In this document: positions 30,359-39,173 of the stretch, piece by piece
Layout: every line of letters starts with the position of its first letter
Numbering within the stretch: position 1 is the stretch's first letter
Origin: Alphaproteobacteria bacterium
Lineage (GTDB): Bacteria; Pseudomonadota; Alphaproteobacteria; Rhizobiales; CAJQND01
Assembly: GCA_024227565.1 (NCBI GenBank)
Contig: JAAEUE010000199.1
Span: forward strand, 1 to 58,543
Direction: 5' to 3'
Length of the DNA stretch: 58,543 bases
Program-made: the position numbers and the translations under genes
Notes under the pieces: generated by a model
The model's database searches: none
What the model saw: the letters and a program-made list of their open reading frames with translations, nothing else
Told to the model about the DNA's origin: nothing

Positions 30359-31173
30359 TGGCCACAATCCTCGACAAGATCGCCGCCTACAAGCGCGAAG
30401 AAGTTGCCAAGGCAAAGACAGAGCGCAGCTTTGCAGACCTGGACGCGGTTGCCCGCACCGCAAACGGCACCAGAGGCTTTGCAAACGCGCTGAGGCTGGA
30501 GATCGAAGCCGGCCGCTATGGCCTGATTGCAGAGATCAAGCGTGCCAGCCCGTCCAAGGGGCTGATCCGTGAGGATTTCGATCCCCCCGCTCTCGCCCAG
30601 GCCTATGAGGCCGGCGGTGCGGCCTGTCTTTCTGTGCTCACTGACACCCCCTCCTTTCAAGGGGCGCCTGAATATCTGACCGCGGCCAGGGACGCCACCA
30701 TTCTACCGGCCATCCGCAAGGATTTCATGTTGGACACCTACCAGGTTGCCGAAGCGCGCTGCTGGGGGGCCGACTGCATCTTGCTCATCATGGCCATGAT
30801 CGATGACGGCCAGGCTGCCGAGCTGGAAGCTGCGGCATTCGCCTATGGCATGGATGTGCTGGTGGAAGTGCACAACGAAGCCGAGCTGGAGCGGGCGTTG
30901 CGGCTGAAGAGCCGATTGGTGGGCGTGAACAACCGCGACTTGAACACCTTTGACGTCAAGCTGGAAAACACCGAGCGACTGGCGCCTCTCGTGCCGCAAG
31001 GCTATCTGCTGGTGGGCGAAAGCGGGCTCAATGCGCCGAGTGATCTGGCGCGGCTGTCAGCAGTTGGCGTCAACGCTTTCCTGATTGGCGAAAGACTGAT
31101 GCGCCAAGACGATGTTGAAGCGGCCACCAGCGCCATTCTGGCCAAACCGGCCAGCAACCGGGACGTGGCCTGA
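30358..31173 (+). CDS. trpC: Indole-3-glycerol phosphate synthase
   Basis: 271-residue TIM barrel. Catalytic and phosphate-binding segments: [50 protein letters not shown] and LVGESGL. It overlaps trpD by one base upstream and moaC by one base downstream, so the group is translationally coupled. trpF/trpB/trpA are not in the window. Confidence 0.96.
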   Translation: MATILDKIAAYKREEVAKAKTERSFADLDAVARTANGTRGFANALRLEIEAGRYGLIAEIKRASPSKGLIREDFDPPALAQAYEAGGAACLSVLTDTPSFQGAPEYLTAARDATILPAIRKDFMLDTYQVAEARCWGADCILLIMAMIDDGQAAELEAAAFAYGMDVLVEVHNEAELERALRLKSRLVGVNNRDLNTFDVKLENTERLAPLVPQGYLLVGESGLNAPSDLARLSAVGVNAFLIGERLMRQDDVEAATSAILAKPASNRDVA

Positions 31174-31649
31174 TGGCAAAGCTGAGCCACATTGACGACA
31201 AGGGCAATGCCCATATGGTCGACGTCTCGGAAAAAGACGTCACCAGCCGCACGGCCGTTGCCAAGGGCTCGGTGTGGATGCAGGCTGAGACCCTCACGAT
31301 GATCCGCGAAGGGTTGGCCAAGAAAGGTGATGTGATCGGCACCGCCCGCATCGCCGGGATCATGGCAGCCAAGAAGACCCATGATCTTATCCCGCTGTGT
31401 CATCCCCTCGCCTTGTCCAAGGTAACGGTGGACATCGAGCAAGCTGGAGAGGACAACCGCATCGATGTGACGGCTACGGTCAAGGTAACCGGCCAAACCG
31501 GCGTGGAGATGGAGGCGCTGACGGCTGTGTCGGTGAGCTGCCTGACCCTCTATGACATGGTCAAGGCAGTTGATCGCGGCATTCGCATTGGCGACATTCG
31601 CCTCACTGAAAAATCCGGCGGCAAATCGGGCACATTCCAGGCAGACTGA
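31173..31649 (+). CDS. moaC: Cyclic pyranopterin monophosphate synthase
   Basis: 158 residues. Acts after MoaA in molybdenum cofactor synthesis. Typical blocks: [50 protein letters not shown] and KSGGKSG. It is fully embedded in the trp-moa operon. Confidence 0.96.
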   Translation: MAKLSHIDDKGNAHMVDVSEKDVTSRTAVAKGSVWMQAETLTMIREGLAKKGDVIGTARIAGIMAAKKTHDLIPLCHPLALSKVTVDIEQAGEDNRIDVTATVKVTGQTGVEMEALTAVSVSCLTLYDMVKAVDRGIRIGDIRLTEKSGGKSGTFQAD

Positions 31650-32852
31650 ATGGCACTCACACCCGTTGATGACGCAAAAACCGCAATCTTGAACGGTGTG
31701 CGGCCCACGCAAGCTGAGAACGTCGGGTTGGCCGAGGCCAGCGGGCGCATCCTGGCGCGCAACCTCAAGGCAAACCGCGACCAACCACCATTTGCCGCCT
31801 CTGCAATGGATGGCTATGCGGTGATCGGTGCGGATGTGGACAAGGTGCCCGCCCGCCTCAAAGTGATTGGCGTGGCGCCGGCGGGTCAAGCCTTCAAAGG
31901 CCGGGTGAAAGCGGGCCAAACCGTCCGCATCTTCACCGGCGCTCCTTTGCCGGCAGGCAGCGATACGGTGGTGATCCAGGAAAACTGCCAGGCACATGGC
32001 GCAGAAGTCGACGTTCTTGAGGCAGCCAAAACCGGCCAGTTTGTGCGCGCCAAGGGCTTGGATTTCAAAAAGGGCGAAGCTCTTCTAAAGGCCGGTCAGC
32101 ATTTGGGAGCGCGCGAGCTTGGGCTGGCTGCAGCCATGAACCATGCCACCGTGCCCGTACGCCGCCGCCCCAGGGTTGCCTTGATGCCCACCGGAGATGA
32201 ATTGGTGACGCCAGGCACCAAGCCGAGGGCAGACCAGATCGTTTCGTCAAACAACTATGCGTTGGCCGCTCTCGTGCGGCGCTTCGGCGGCGAACCGGTT
32301 GATCTGGGCATTGTGCCGGACGACAAGCGGGCGCTGGCAAGGGCCATCAAGAAGGCGGCAGATTGCGATGTGCTCGTGACCCTGGGCGGCGCCTCGGTGG
32401 GCGATCATGACCTGGTGCAGGACGCCCTGAAAGCAGCGGGACTGAAGTTGACCTTCTATAAGATCGCCATGCGCCCGGGCAAACCATTGATGTTCGGCAA
32501 ATTGGGCCGCATGCGCGTGTTGGGCCTGCCGGGCAATCCGGTATCGTCCATCGTATGTGCGCGCCTGTTCCTGAAGCCTCTGCTTGATGCCTACTTGGGG
32601 CTGGACCCGGCAGACCCGCCACTGTCTGCAACGCTGAAGGGCTCTTTGCCGGAGAATGACCAGAGGCAAGACTATCTGCGCGCCACATTGGCCACCGGAC
32701 CGGATGGCAGCTTGGTGGCCGATCCCTTTGGCCGGCAGGATTCTTCCATGTTGAGGCGTCTGACGGAATCTGATTGCCTGGTAATCCGCCCACCGTTCGC
32801 CCCTGCCGCCAAGGCCGGCGCGGCCGTGAAGCTTATCAAGCTGGATTTTTAG
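31650..32852 (+). CDS. moeA: Molybdopterin molybdotransferase
   Basis: 400 residues. Inserts molybdate into adenylated molybdopterin. It has the N-terminal substrate region (PPFAASAMDGYAV), VRIFTGAPLPAGSDTVV, the MoCF-like domain (PTGDELVTPG, VLVTLGGASVGDHDL) and GLPGNPVSS. Its ATG follows the moaC stop directly. In many relatives lexA comes next; here a convergent oxygenase gene lies 7 bases away. Confidence 0.96.
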   Translation: MALTPVDDAKTAILNGVRPTQAENVGLAEASGRILARNLKANRDQPPFAASAMDGYAVIGADVDKVPARLKVIGVAPAGQAFKGRVKAGQTVRIFTGAPLPAGSDTVVIQENCQAHGAEVDVLEAAKTGQFVRAKGLDFKKGEALLKAGQHLGARELGLAAAMNHATVPVRRRPRVALMPTGDELVTPGTKPRADQIVSSNNYALAALVRRFGGEPVDLGIVPDDKRALARAIKKAADCDVLVTLGGASVGDHDLVQDALKAAGLKLTFYKIAMRPGKPLMFGKLGRMRVLGLPGNPVSSIVCARLFLKPLLDAYLGLDPADPPLSATLKGSLPENDQRQDYLRATLATGPDGSLVADPFGRQDSSMLRRLTESDCLVIRPPFAPAAKAGAAVKLIKLDF

Positions 32853-32859
32853 CCCGCAG

Positions 32860-33822
32860 TCACAGTCTCTGAGTAGCGTCGCAGCTCGCAACAAATTTCT
32901 CGAGTTCTGCTCCCACGTGGAGCTTCAGGGATGAGTTTGCTGACGGCGCTGGTTTGATTTCGAGCGAGGACACCGGTTCAATGACTGTCTCGTAGTTCGG
33001 AACCGCAAAGAAACCGATCGAGTATCTCTCAACGCCCGGCGGCGGGTTCACACGGTGCATGGTCGACTTGAACCGCCCGCCGGACCAAGCCTCCATCATG
33101 TTCCCGATATTGACGATGAAGGCGCCCTCAAGAGGCTCAACTTCGGTCCATGAACCGTCCACAAGTTGAACCTCAAGCCCGCCGACAGGATCCGGCAGCA
33201 GTATCGTCAGTGCATTGGTGTCATAGTGCGCTTTGGGCGGTGGAGCGTCTGCTTCATTATCCCTTTTTGGCCGCGCGGGATAGTGCAGGTACGAGATGTT
33301 GGTCAACTGGTCGGCAAAATTGCGGACAAATTCGTTTTCAGGCAACTTGAGTGCCAAGGCGAAGGCCCGAAGCAAATCGTTGCTCACGGCGTCAACGGCC
33401 GTCCAGTAATCTTGTGCAGCTTGACGGACCACCGCACCGGCACCTTGCGGCCACACGTTTGGAGCCAGCAACCCGTCCGTGGCTGCAATGCGCGGATCGT
33501 CATCCTCGATTGGCATGCCTTGCAAGAAGGATTCATATAGGACCAGGACCTGACCTTGGCTGTCTTCGGAAAAGTGCGACATGGGGATGTAGCCGCGGTA
33601 ACGCCCAGATGGGCGCTCAATTTTGCGTTTCTCGGCATCAGACAAGGCAAAAAACTGCCGCATTGCAGACTTTGCCGCATCGATGGTGGTGTTCGGAATG
33701 CCGTGGTTGACCATATAGATGAAGCCGATCGACTGGCATCCGTCTGAAATGGTGCTGGCGATAGCACGGCGTGTTTCAGGATCGCCGCTGCGAAACTTTT
33801 GAAGGTCAATAATTGGAAGCAT
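32860..33822 (-). CDS. Isopenicillin-N-synthase-like 2OG-Fe(II)-type oxygenase
   Basis: 320 residues. DIOX_N domain first (LPIIDLQKFRSGD, GFIYMVNHGIP), then the double-stranded beta-helix with the iron triad His-x-Asp in AHYDTNALTILL and distal His in STMHRVNPP, and the co-substrate Arg in RYSIGFF. Substrate not known. The ATG at 33822 has AAGGAGAG six bases upstream. Nothing notable was seen in the short gap to the next gene. Confidence 0.88.
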   Translation of the reverse strand: MLPIIDLQKFRSGDPETRRAIASTISDGCQSIGFIYMVNHGIPNTTIDAAKSAMRQFFALSDAEKRKIERPSGRYRGYIPMSHFSEDSQGQVLVLYESFLQGMPIEDDDPRIAATDGLLAPNVWPQGAGAVVRQAAQDYWTAVDAVSNDLLRAFALALKLPENEFVRNFADQLTNISYLHYPARPKRDNEADAPPPKAHYDTNALTILLPDPVGGLEVQLVDGSWTEVEPLEGAFIVNIGNMMEAWSGGRFKSTMHRVNPPPGVERYSIGFFAVPNYETVIEPVSSLEIKPAPSANSSLKLHVGAELEKFVASCDATQRL

Positions 33823-34000
33823 GGCACTCTCCTTTGCATGGCGCATACCGACATTTGCTTGCCGGATGGCCCTGCTTAGAGATCGGTCGGTGATGACGTT
33901 CCAAGTGCCAGTTGGTGGCCAGCATTTCGCACAGCTTGGATTGATCGGTCAAACGCTTTCTTGCGCTCAACGTCCCACGTTTTTTGCTGGAAAGCGACGT

Positions 34001-34765
34001 TTACTTACGCGTTGCGGCGGCCAGGAGTGCTGCTGCAGCTGACGTGCTCTCCTCAGTGAACCAGCCGTCGAGCGTAGGGTCATTGCCGTTATCAATGGCG
34101 TCGCGGATCTTTGCCAGTGCGGCCCCGCGCAGCTGACGCTTCACGTCGCCATAAGCGATTGGCGGTATGGTGGCGTAATCACGCGCCACATCGATGGCCC
34201 TTGCCATAACATCGTCACGCGCAACCACCTCATCCAACACTTTGTGCTCCAGCGCCTCATCGGCCAAAATGTTCCGGCCCGAGAGCAGAAAACGCCGGTT
34301 CATGGTTGGTGACAACTCCTCTCGGGTAATCTCAAGTGCGGACACCGGAAAGCGCACACCAACGCGCACCTCGGTCAGGCCGAACCTGCTACCCTCAGCG
34401 GCAATGCGGTAGTCCGCTCCAAGCACGAAGAAGAAACCGCCGGCAATGGCGTGGCCGTTGATCGCGGCGATCACCGGCTTTGGAAAACCGTAGAGCGCGC
34501 CATAGGCCCGGTTCAAGGCATCGCAGATTGCGGTTTGCTGCTCGAGCGAGAAGTCTACAGCCTCCTTCAGATCCAAACCTGCGGAGAGAACCTTGCCGGT
34601 GCCGGTCAAGATCAAGGCCCGCAGGTCCCCCATAACCGACAGCTCCTTCAAGCGTTGCTCAATGGAGAGCAGAAAGGGCGTGTTGAGCGCCGAGGCCGGC
34701 GGGCGGTTTAGTTTGAGAACACGGACCCCCTCGCCCAGATCTTCTTCTTCAAGGAATTCGGCCAT
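34001..34765 (-). CDS. Enoyl-CoA hydratase/isomerase-family protein
   Basis: 254-residue crotonase-fold protein. Oxyanion-hole segments are LSAGLDLKEAV and NGHAIAGGFFFVLGADYRIA. The position of one usual catalytic Glu (GVRFPVSALE) is not the hydratase standard, so the reaction may be other than hydration. A TAGGAGG site precedes GTG (34768)/ATG (34765); the ATG has better spacing. It starts about 11 bases after the dehydratase gene. Confidence 0.85.
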   Translation of the reverse strand: MAEFLEEEDLGEGVRVLKLNRPPASALNTPFLLSIEQRLKELSVMGDLRALILTGTGKVLSAGLDLKEAVDFSLEQQTAICDALNRAYGALYGFPKPVIAAINGHAIAGGFFFVLGADYRIAAEGSRFGLTEVRVGVRFPVSALEITREELSPTMNRRFLLSGRNILADEALEHKVLDEVVARDDVMARAIDVARDYATIPPIAYGDVKRQLRGAALAKIRDAIDNGNDPTLDGWFTEESTSAAAALLAAATRK

Positions 34766-34776
34766 CACTTCGCCTC

Positions 34777-36294
34777 CTACATCACAGCGCCGATTTGCCA
34801 GGGCACGAACTCATTGTCGCCAAGGCCCAAGGCTTCGCTCTTGGTTTTCTCGCCAGAAGCAACGCTCAGGAATTTTGAGAAGATCTCCTGGCCCTTCTCT
34901 TCGACCGTGGACGCGCCCAGGGCAATGTCACCGCAGTTTATGTCCATGTCTTCGGTCATGTTCTCATAGGTGCGGCTGTTTGTGGCGAGCTTGATGGTGG
35001 GCGCCGGTTTGCTGCCGAATGCTGAGCCGCGGCCTGTGGTGAAGCACACGAGATTTGCCCCGGAGGCAATCTGGCCCGTGACCGATGCGGGGTCATAGCC
35101 TGGGCTGTCCATGAAAACGAAGCCCGGCGTGTTCACCCGCTCGGCATACTTATAGACACCCGCCAGCGGAGTGGTGCCCCCTTTAGCTGACGCGCCGAGG
35201 GACTTCTCCAAGATTGTGGTCAAACCGCCGGCCTTGTTTCCGGGAGTTGGGTTGTTGTTCATTTCACCACCGTTGCGCGAGGTATAGGCCTCCCACCAGT
35301 TGATGCGTTCGATCAACTTCTCGCCCACTTCTTTTGAAGCGGCACGGCGCGCAAGAAGATGCTCGGCGCCATAAATCTCTGGTGTTTCAGCCAGAATGCC
35401 TGTGCCGTATTGGGCCACCAACAGGTCGACCGCATGGCCAAGTGCCGGATTGGCGGTGACACCGGACAATCCATCCGATCCCCCGCACTGCAAGGCCACC
35501 TTGAGTTCCCCGGCCGGACATTCGGTTCGAGAAATGGCATTTACACTCGGCAACAGCTCTCTGATACGCTCTGCTGCGCCCTCAATGGTTTTGCGCGTGC
35601 CGCCCGTGCCTTGAATGGTCATGCGGTGAAAGCGTTCGGGATCGGAAATGTCGTACTTCTCCGCCATCCGGCTCATCTGGAAGATTTCACACCCCAGCCC
35701 GATGAACAGCGCCGCGCCCACGTTGGCATGGGTGGCATGGCCCCAGATCACCCGTTCCAAATTGTCAAAACCGTCCCCCTCACCGGCCATGCCGCAGCCG
35801 GTGCCGTGGGCAAATGCCACCACGCCGTCCACATTGGGGTAATCGTCAAGCATGCCGGAGCGGTTGATTTCGTCGGCAACGTAGCGCGATACCGTGGCCG
35901 AACAGTTCACGGTGGAACAGATCGCAATGTAGTTGCGGGTGCCGGTGCGCCCGTCCTTGCGTCTAAAGCCCTGGAACGAAGCCTGTTCGGCCGCTGGGGT
36001 CACGCCAGAGGCTTCTGTGCCGAACTGATAATCCCGATTGTGATCGCCCATATGGCAATTGTGCACATGAACATGGGCGCCGGCCGTTATCGGTTCACTG
36101 GCATAGCCAATGATCTGTCCGAATTTGCGCAAGGCCTCACCCTGTGCAACCTGGCGCGTTGCCACCTTGTGACCGGCCATGATGGCCTCCGACGCCAACA
36201 CGCCCTCTTCGATCGGTGTCTCAGCGTTCAATTTGGACAGGGTGACTACAACATTGTCGTCGCGGTGTAGGCGCAGAATGGGCGCGTTTGTCAT
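34777..36294 (-). CDS. Altronate/galactarate-type dehydratase (UxaA family)
   Basis: 505 residues. The N-terminal SAF domain (about 1-95, ending with HVHNCHMGDHNRDYQ) is fused to the large dehydratase domain (about 105-500) with GFRRKDGRTGTRNYIAI, FAHGTGCGM, ECPAGELKVALQCGGSDGLSG and NPTPGNKAGGLTTILEKSLG. Relatives dehydrate altronate, galactarate or sulpholactate; I cannot choose. It follows a RidA gene and precedes an enoyl-CoA hydratase-like gene, giving a small catabolic operon. Confidence 0.87.
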   Translation of the reverse strand: MTNAPILRLHRDDNVVVTLSKLNAETPIEEGVLASEAIMAGHKVATRQVAQGEALRKFGQIIGYASEPITAGAHVHVHNCHMGDHNRDYQFGTEASGVTPAAEQASFQGFRRKDGRTGTRNYIAICSTVNCSATVSRYVADEINRSGMLDDYPNVDGVVAFAHGTGCGMAGEGDGFDNLERVIWGHATHANVGAALFIGLGCEIFQMSRMAEKYDISDPERFHRMTIQGTGGTRKTIEGAAERIRELLPSVNAISRTECPAGELKVALQCGGSDGLSGVTANPALGHAVDLLVAQYGTGILAETPEIYGAEHLLARRAASKEVGEKLIERINWWEAYTSRNGGEMNNNPTPGNKAGGLTTILEKSLGASAKGGTTPLAGVYKYAERVNTPGFVFMDSPGYDPASVTGQIASGANLVCFTTGRGSAFGSKPAPTIKLATNSRTYENMTEDMDINCGDIALGASTVEEKGQEIFSKFLSVASGEKTKSEALGLGDNEFVPWQIGAVM

Positions 36295-36330
36295 TTATCT
36301 GATGTCCGGTTTGTCTTTGATCGTCCGGTT

Positions 36331-36726
36331 TTAGGGCCTGCGGGCCATCATGTCGATCTCTACCAGCGCGCCAACTGCCAGTCCCGTCACCCCAATACAG
36401 GTGCGTGCCGGCAGGCGGCCTGGCTCAAAATAGGACGTGTAGGTCTCGTTCATGCCGGCATAATCACGCTCGAATTCAGTTATGTAGGCCCGCACCTGGA
36501 CAACATTGTCCAGCGTGAGATCCATCCCCTTCAAAACGAGGATGAGATTGTCCATCACCCGGCGGGTCTGTGCCTCAATGCCCTCAGGCAGCGCGCGGGT
36601 GGGGTCATCTGGATAGGTCGGCATCTGGCCGGTGAGGAACACCCAGCCATCGATTTCGGCAGCGTGGGAAAACGGCGCGACCGGCTGTGGTGCGTCGGCA
36701 ATCATATGAAAACTTGGGAGGCTCAT
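36331..36726 (-). CDS. RidA-family protein with canonical arginine
   Basis: 131 residues. Unlike the copy at 13471, this has the key arginine (LPARTCIGV) and an acidic residue in ALVEIDMMA, so 2-iminobutanoate/enamine deaminase activity is plausible. It heads the minus-strand ridA-uxaA-enoyl hydratase group, with 36 bases to uxaA. RidA proteins near dehydratases clear reactive enamine products (family knowledge). Confidence 0.88.
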   Translation of the reverse strand: MSLPSFHMIADAPQPVAPFSHAAEIDGWVFLTGQMPTYPDDPTRALPEGIEAQTRRVMDNLILVLKGMDLTLDNVVQVRAYITEFERDYAGMNETYTSYFEPGRLPARTCIGVTGLAVGALVEIDMMARRP

Positions 36727-36836
36727 GGGAAAGGTCCTGTGTTCGGCTCAAGCCCCCTCCACGTAACGGACCAGCCGGAACAGTCAACCCCGAACAAACC
36801 AGCCTGCCTGCCCCATCCTCACCTGCAATTGGGCAC

Positions 36837-36872
36837 AAAAAAAATGCCGGTGTAAGGAATACCGGCATTTTT
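36837..36872 (-). terminator. Rho-independent terminator of the 41-codon gene (bidirectional shape)
   Basis: Stem AAAAATGCCGGT (36840-36851) and ACCGGCATTTTT (36861-36872), loop of 9 bases. On the minus strand it ends in eight T (36837-36844). A second GC hairpin, CCCCGC/GCGGGG, lies just before it at 36875-36891. It follows the small gene's stop by about 40 bases and separates it from the ridA operon. Confidence 0.8.
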
Positions 36873-36912
36873 AGCCCCGCCCACGGCGGGGATGGTGCTG
36901 TAGTGTGCTGTA

Positions 36913-37038
36913 TTAGCGCTGGGCCCAGTCCACCTGAACTGGCAGATCCATGCTCATTTCAGCGAGACCGCTGGATACGCAGAAAGGTGTGTTGAAGGTG
37001 GCCATCAAAGAAAATGCAAGTCCCATAAGTGTGTTCAT
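36913..37038 (-). CDS. 41-residue small protein of unknown function
   Basis: A short frame on the minus strand begins MNTLMGLAFSLMATFNTPFC and ends VQVDWAQR. A GGAGA ribosome site sits 5 bases before the ATG, and a strong rho-independent terminator follows its stop by about 40 bases, so it has the layout of a single-gene transcript. The N-terminal ~20 residues are hydrophobic with no charge and could be a membrane anchor or a short export signal; the rest is acidic with one Trp. It is divergent from the S74-domain secreted protein, with a symmetric CtrA box between. No family is recognised. The alternative is a small RNA over the same unit. Confidence 0.5.
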   Translation of the reverse strand: MNTLMGLAFSLMATFNTPFCVSSGLAEMSMDLPVQVDWAQR

Positions 37039-37167
37039 TCTAGTCTCCACGGTGTTAGCTTCTGTCTTACGATCGTTGCCCCGTCTGTGTTTGAAACAGA
37101 TCTTTTTTGGTTCCGACCGGTTGCCTAGGGAAGTGCAATGAGTGTGCCAAACTGCACAGCGCGCACT

Positions 37168-37184
37168 GTTAACTAGCTGTTAAC
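37168..37184. promoter_or_regulatory. Symmetric CtrA box GTTAAC-N5-GTTAAC
   Basis: TTAA-CTAGCTG-TTAA at 37169-37183 matches the CtrA consensus exactly and has C after the second half; with its flanks it is GTTAAC-TAGCT-GTTAAC. It lies about 130 bases before the 41-codon gene (minus) and about 153 before the S74-domain gene (plus), so it could serve either. A direct repeat TGAATAAC occurs at 37236 and 37247 on the S74 side. Otherwise the 36727-37336 gap holds only the small gene and its terminator. Confidence 0.55.
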
Positions 37185-37336
37185 TATAATTTTTCCCAAA
37201 ATTCCAGCATTTCACCGGCCTCCTGGGCCAAAACATGAATAACAAATGAATAACGCGTTCGTGATCGGTTCAACGGATCAGAGTCATAACGGGACACGCT
37301 TGTTGATGAACGACACACACATAGAAGGAACATCCC

Positions 37337-37942
37337 ATGACTAAACGCATCTCACAGATCGCCATGTTTGCGGCGATGGCCGTTTCGGCCGGCATTCTCG
37401 TCAGTGCAGCCCCCAGTGGCGCTGAGGCCGGCCCAACTGGCTGCAAGCAGAAATCTATAAACAAAGCCAACTTCTGCAACTTCACAAAATTCCCCTCTAA
37501 GCCAACGCGAGTGAAAGGATATACTCCCCCGACGAGCGTCGTTAATGGACGCCGCATGAACTTCGGCTCCAGCACGCAAGACCTTCCAGGCAACGGTATC
37601 GGTGGCGGCCGCGGTGACGGCGGCGGCGGCGATGGCGGCGGCGGCGGCGGTGGCGGCGGCGGGGGCGGCAACAAGTCCGATATCCGCCTGAAGCGCGACA
37701 TCGAAGCCATCGGAACGCTGGCAAACGGCTTGACCCTCTATAAGTTCAAGTACCTTTGGAGTGACACCGACATGGTTGGCGTGATGGCTCAGGAAGTTCT
37801 CAACGTCCTGCCAGAAGCAGTGATCACCGGTGAAGACGGCTTCTACCGCGTGAACTACGACAAACTGGGCATCTCCATGATGACCTTTGACGAGTGGAAG
37901 ACGCTTGTCGCAGAACTGGATAGATTGCCGCGCGCAGCCTAA
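37337..37942 (+). CDS. Exported protein with a C-terminal S74 (tail-spike chaperone) domain
   Basis: 201 residues. Signal peptide (about 1-31, ending AEA|GP), a Cys-containing middle (CKQKSINKANFCNF), a glycine run of about 25 residues (encoded by GGC repeats at about 37596-37672), then an S74/intramolecular-chaperone-like domain beginning KSDIRLKRDIEAIG with YKFKYLW, VGVMAQEVLNVLPEAV and YRVNYDKLGI. In phage tail spikes this domain directs trimer folding and then cuts itself off. Here it is on a bacterial exported protein, so a self-processed surface trimer is possible (inference). A terminator follows. Confidence 0.8.
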   Translation: MTKRISQIAMFAAMAVSAGILVSAAPSGAEAGPTGCKQKSINKANFCNFTKFPSKPTRVKGYTPPTSVVNGRRMNFGSSTQDLPGNGIGGGRGDGGGGDGGGGGGGGGGGGNKSDIRLKRDIEAIGTLANGLTLYKFKYLWSDTDMVGVMAQEVLNVLPEAVITGEDGFYRVNYDKLGISMMTFDEWKTLVAELDRLPRAA

Positions 37943-37969
37943 TCGCTTCTGACCAAAATCAGCTGAAAG

Positions 37970-38009
37970 CCGGCGGTGATCCTTTGTGGGGTTGCCGCCG
38001 GTTTTTTTT
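37970..38009 (+). terminator. Rho-independent terminator after the S74-domain gene
   Basis: CCGGCGG (37970-37976) pairs with CCGCCGG (37995-38001), followed by eight T at 38002-38009. Confidence 0.85.
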
Positions 38010-38159
38010 GGCGCCTACACCCAGCGCCCCGTTCAGGCATGCCCCTTGCACTTAGGCCAGTGAGAAATCCCAGATTGCGCCATGGGGGAAACATGGACGC
38101 TGACGGAGGCTCCGGCACCTGGTGGGCAGGCCGGGGCCTTCAGCGCCTTCTCATCCCGA

Positions 38160-38795
38160 TTAGTGGTAGACGTAGACCTTGGCGCCAACGGCAACCCGCT
38201 TGTACAGATCAATCACATCTGAATTGCGCATCCGGATACACCCTGACGACACTGCGCCGCCAATCGTGTGGCTCTGATTGGTGCCATGGATCCGGTACAG
38301 TGTGGAACCAAGATAGAGCGCCCGTGCGCCTAAGGGGTTTTCGGGTCCGCCAGGCATGAACTCGGGAATGACACGGCCATTCTGGGTCAACTCACGCTCG
38401 ATCATCTCTTTTGGCGGGCGCCAGTCGGGCCATTCTTTCTTGCGGGACACAGAAGACACGCCGCCCCATTGAAATCCTTCACGTCCAACGCCAATGCCGT
38501 AGCGAATGGCCCGCCCCTCGGTTTGAACGAAGTACAATTTGCGCTCGGAGGTGCGAATGATGATCGACCCGGGCCTATAATCGCCCGGCACGGTTACGGT
38601 CTGGGTGGTGCTGCCTGTGATGAGCTGATCCACGTCATCGCCGAGGGCTTTTGCGCCTTTTTTCAGGTCATGGCCGAACTGTTCAAAAAACCGCGTCAGA
38701 CCGGTCAAAGGTTCGTCAGTGTTGGCTTGGGCAGGCGAAATCGCCGCAACCATCGCGATCGCTAGGTGCAGGAAACAAACGAGAAGAAGACGCAT
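38160..38795 (-). CDS. Periplasmic L,D-transpeptidase (YkuD/ErfK)
   Basis: 211 residues from MRLLLVCFLHLAIAMVAAISPAQA|NT (signal peptide). The YkuD domain (about 85-211) has the catalytic motif IHGTNQSHTIGGAVSSGCIRM with His and Cys in the usual H-x(~15)-SxGCxR spacing. It forms 3-3 peptidoglycan crosslinks or attaches proteins to the wall. The ATG at 38795 is taken because the signal peptide starts there; a frame extends upstream to 38852. It opens a run of cell-wall genes. Confidence 0.9.
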   Translation of the reverse strand: MRLLLVCFLHLAIAMVAAISPAQANTDEPLTGLTRFFEQFGHDLKKGAKALGDDVDQLITGSTTQTVTVPGDYRPGSIIIRTSERKLYFVQTEGRAIRYGIGVGREGFQWGGVSSVSRKKEWPDWRPPKEMIERELTQNGRVIPEFMPGGPENPLGARALYLGSTLYRIHGTNQSHTIGGAVSSGCIRMRNSDVIDLYKRVAVGAKVYVYH

Positions 38796-39173
38796 GGGGT
38801 GCCACCGCTTACATATTGGCCTGATCCCGTTCTCGGCCAGTTTGGTTAACACAGGGTTTCAGGCCACCGTTTCATGGCCCAATGGCCTCCCCTTGGCCCG
38901 ATCATGGAAAGATTGTGGCAACAATCAGCCAATACGGCCGGCGCTGGCTGTGGACAAATCTAGCGCACAACCAGGGAAAGCGGTGCGGCTGAAAAATAAT
39001 AAACACAGCAAATCATCTTGTTAGACGCCACTGGCGAAGACCGCCGCACGGGCAAAGATGTGGGGCACTGGTGGATAACCTGTTGATGACAAGTTGGCCG
39101 CTAAAAAACCAGTGTGAGCCCTGCTACAAAATGATCCTTATATCTATTGCGGGTTTGCAGTGACGGGGCGCAC
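38796..39173. other. Intergenic region between divergent L,D-transpeptidase and lipoprotein genes
   Basis: About 380 bases with no convincing gene. It holds two sequences one base off a reverse DnaA box (TGTGGACAA near 38950, GGTGGATAA near 39070) and an A+T-rich stretch near 38990-39015. Promoters for both flanking genes must lie here. Confidence 0.35.

Noticed and set aside
37270..37710. Poly-proline frame opposite the S74-domain gene
   Set aside because: It is the complement of the GGC glycine run of the real gene.
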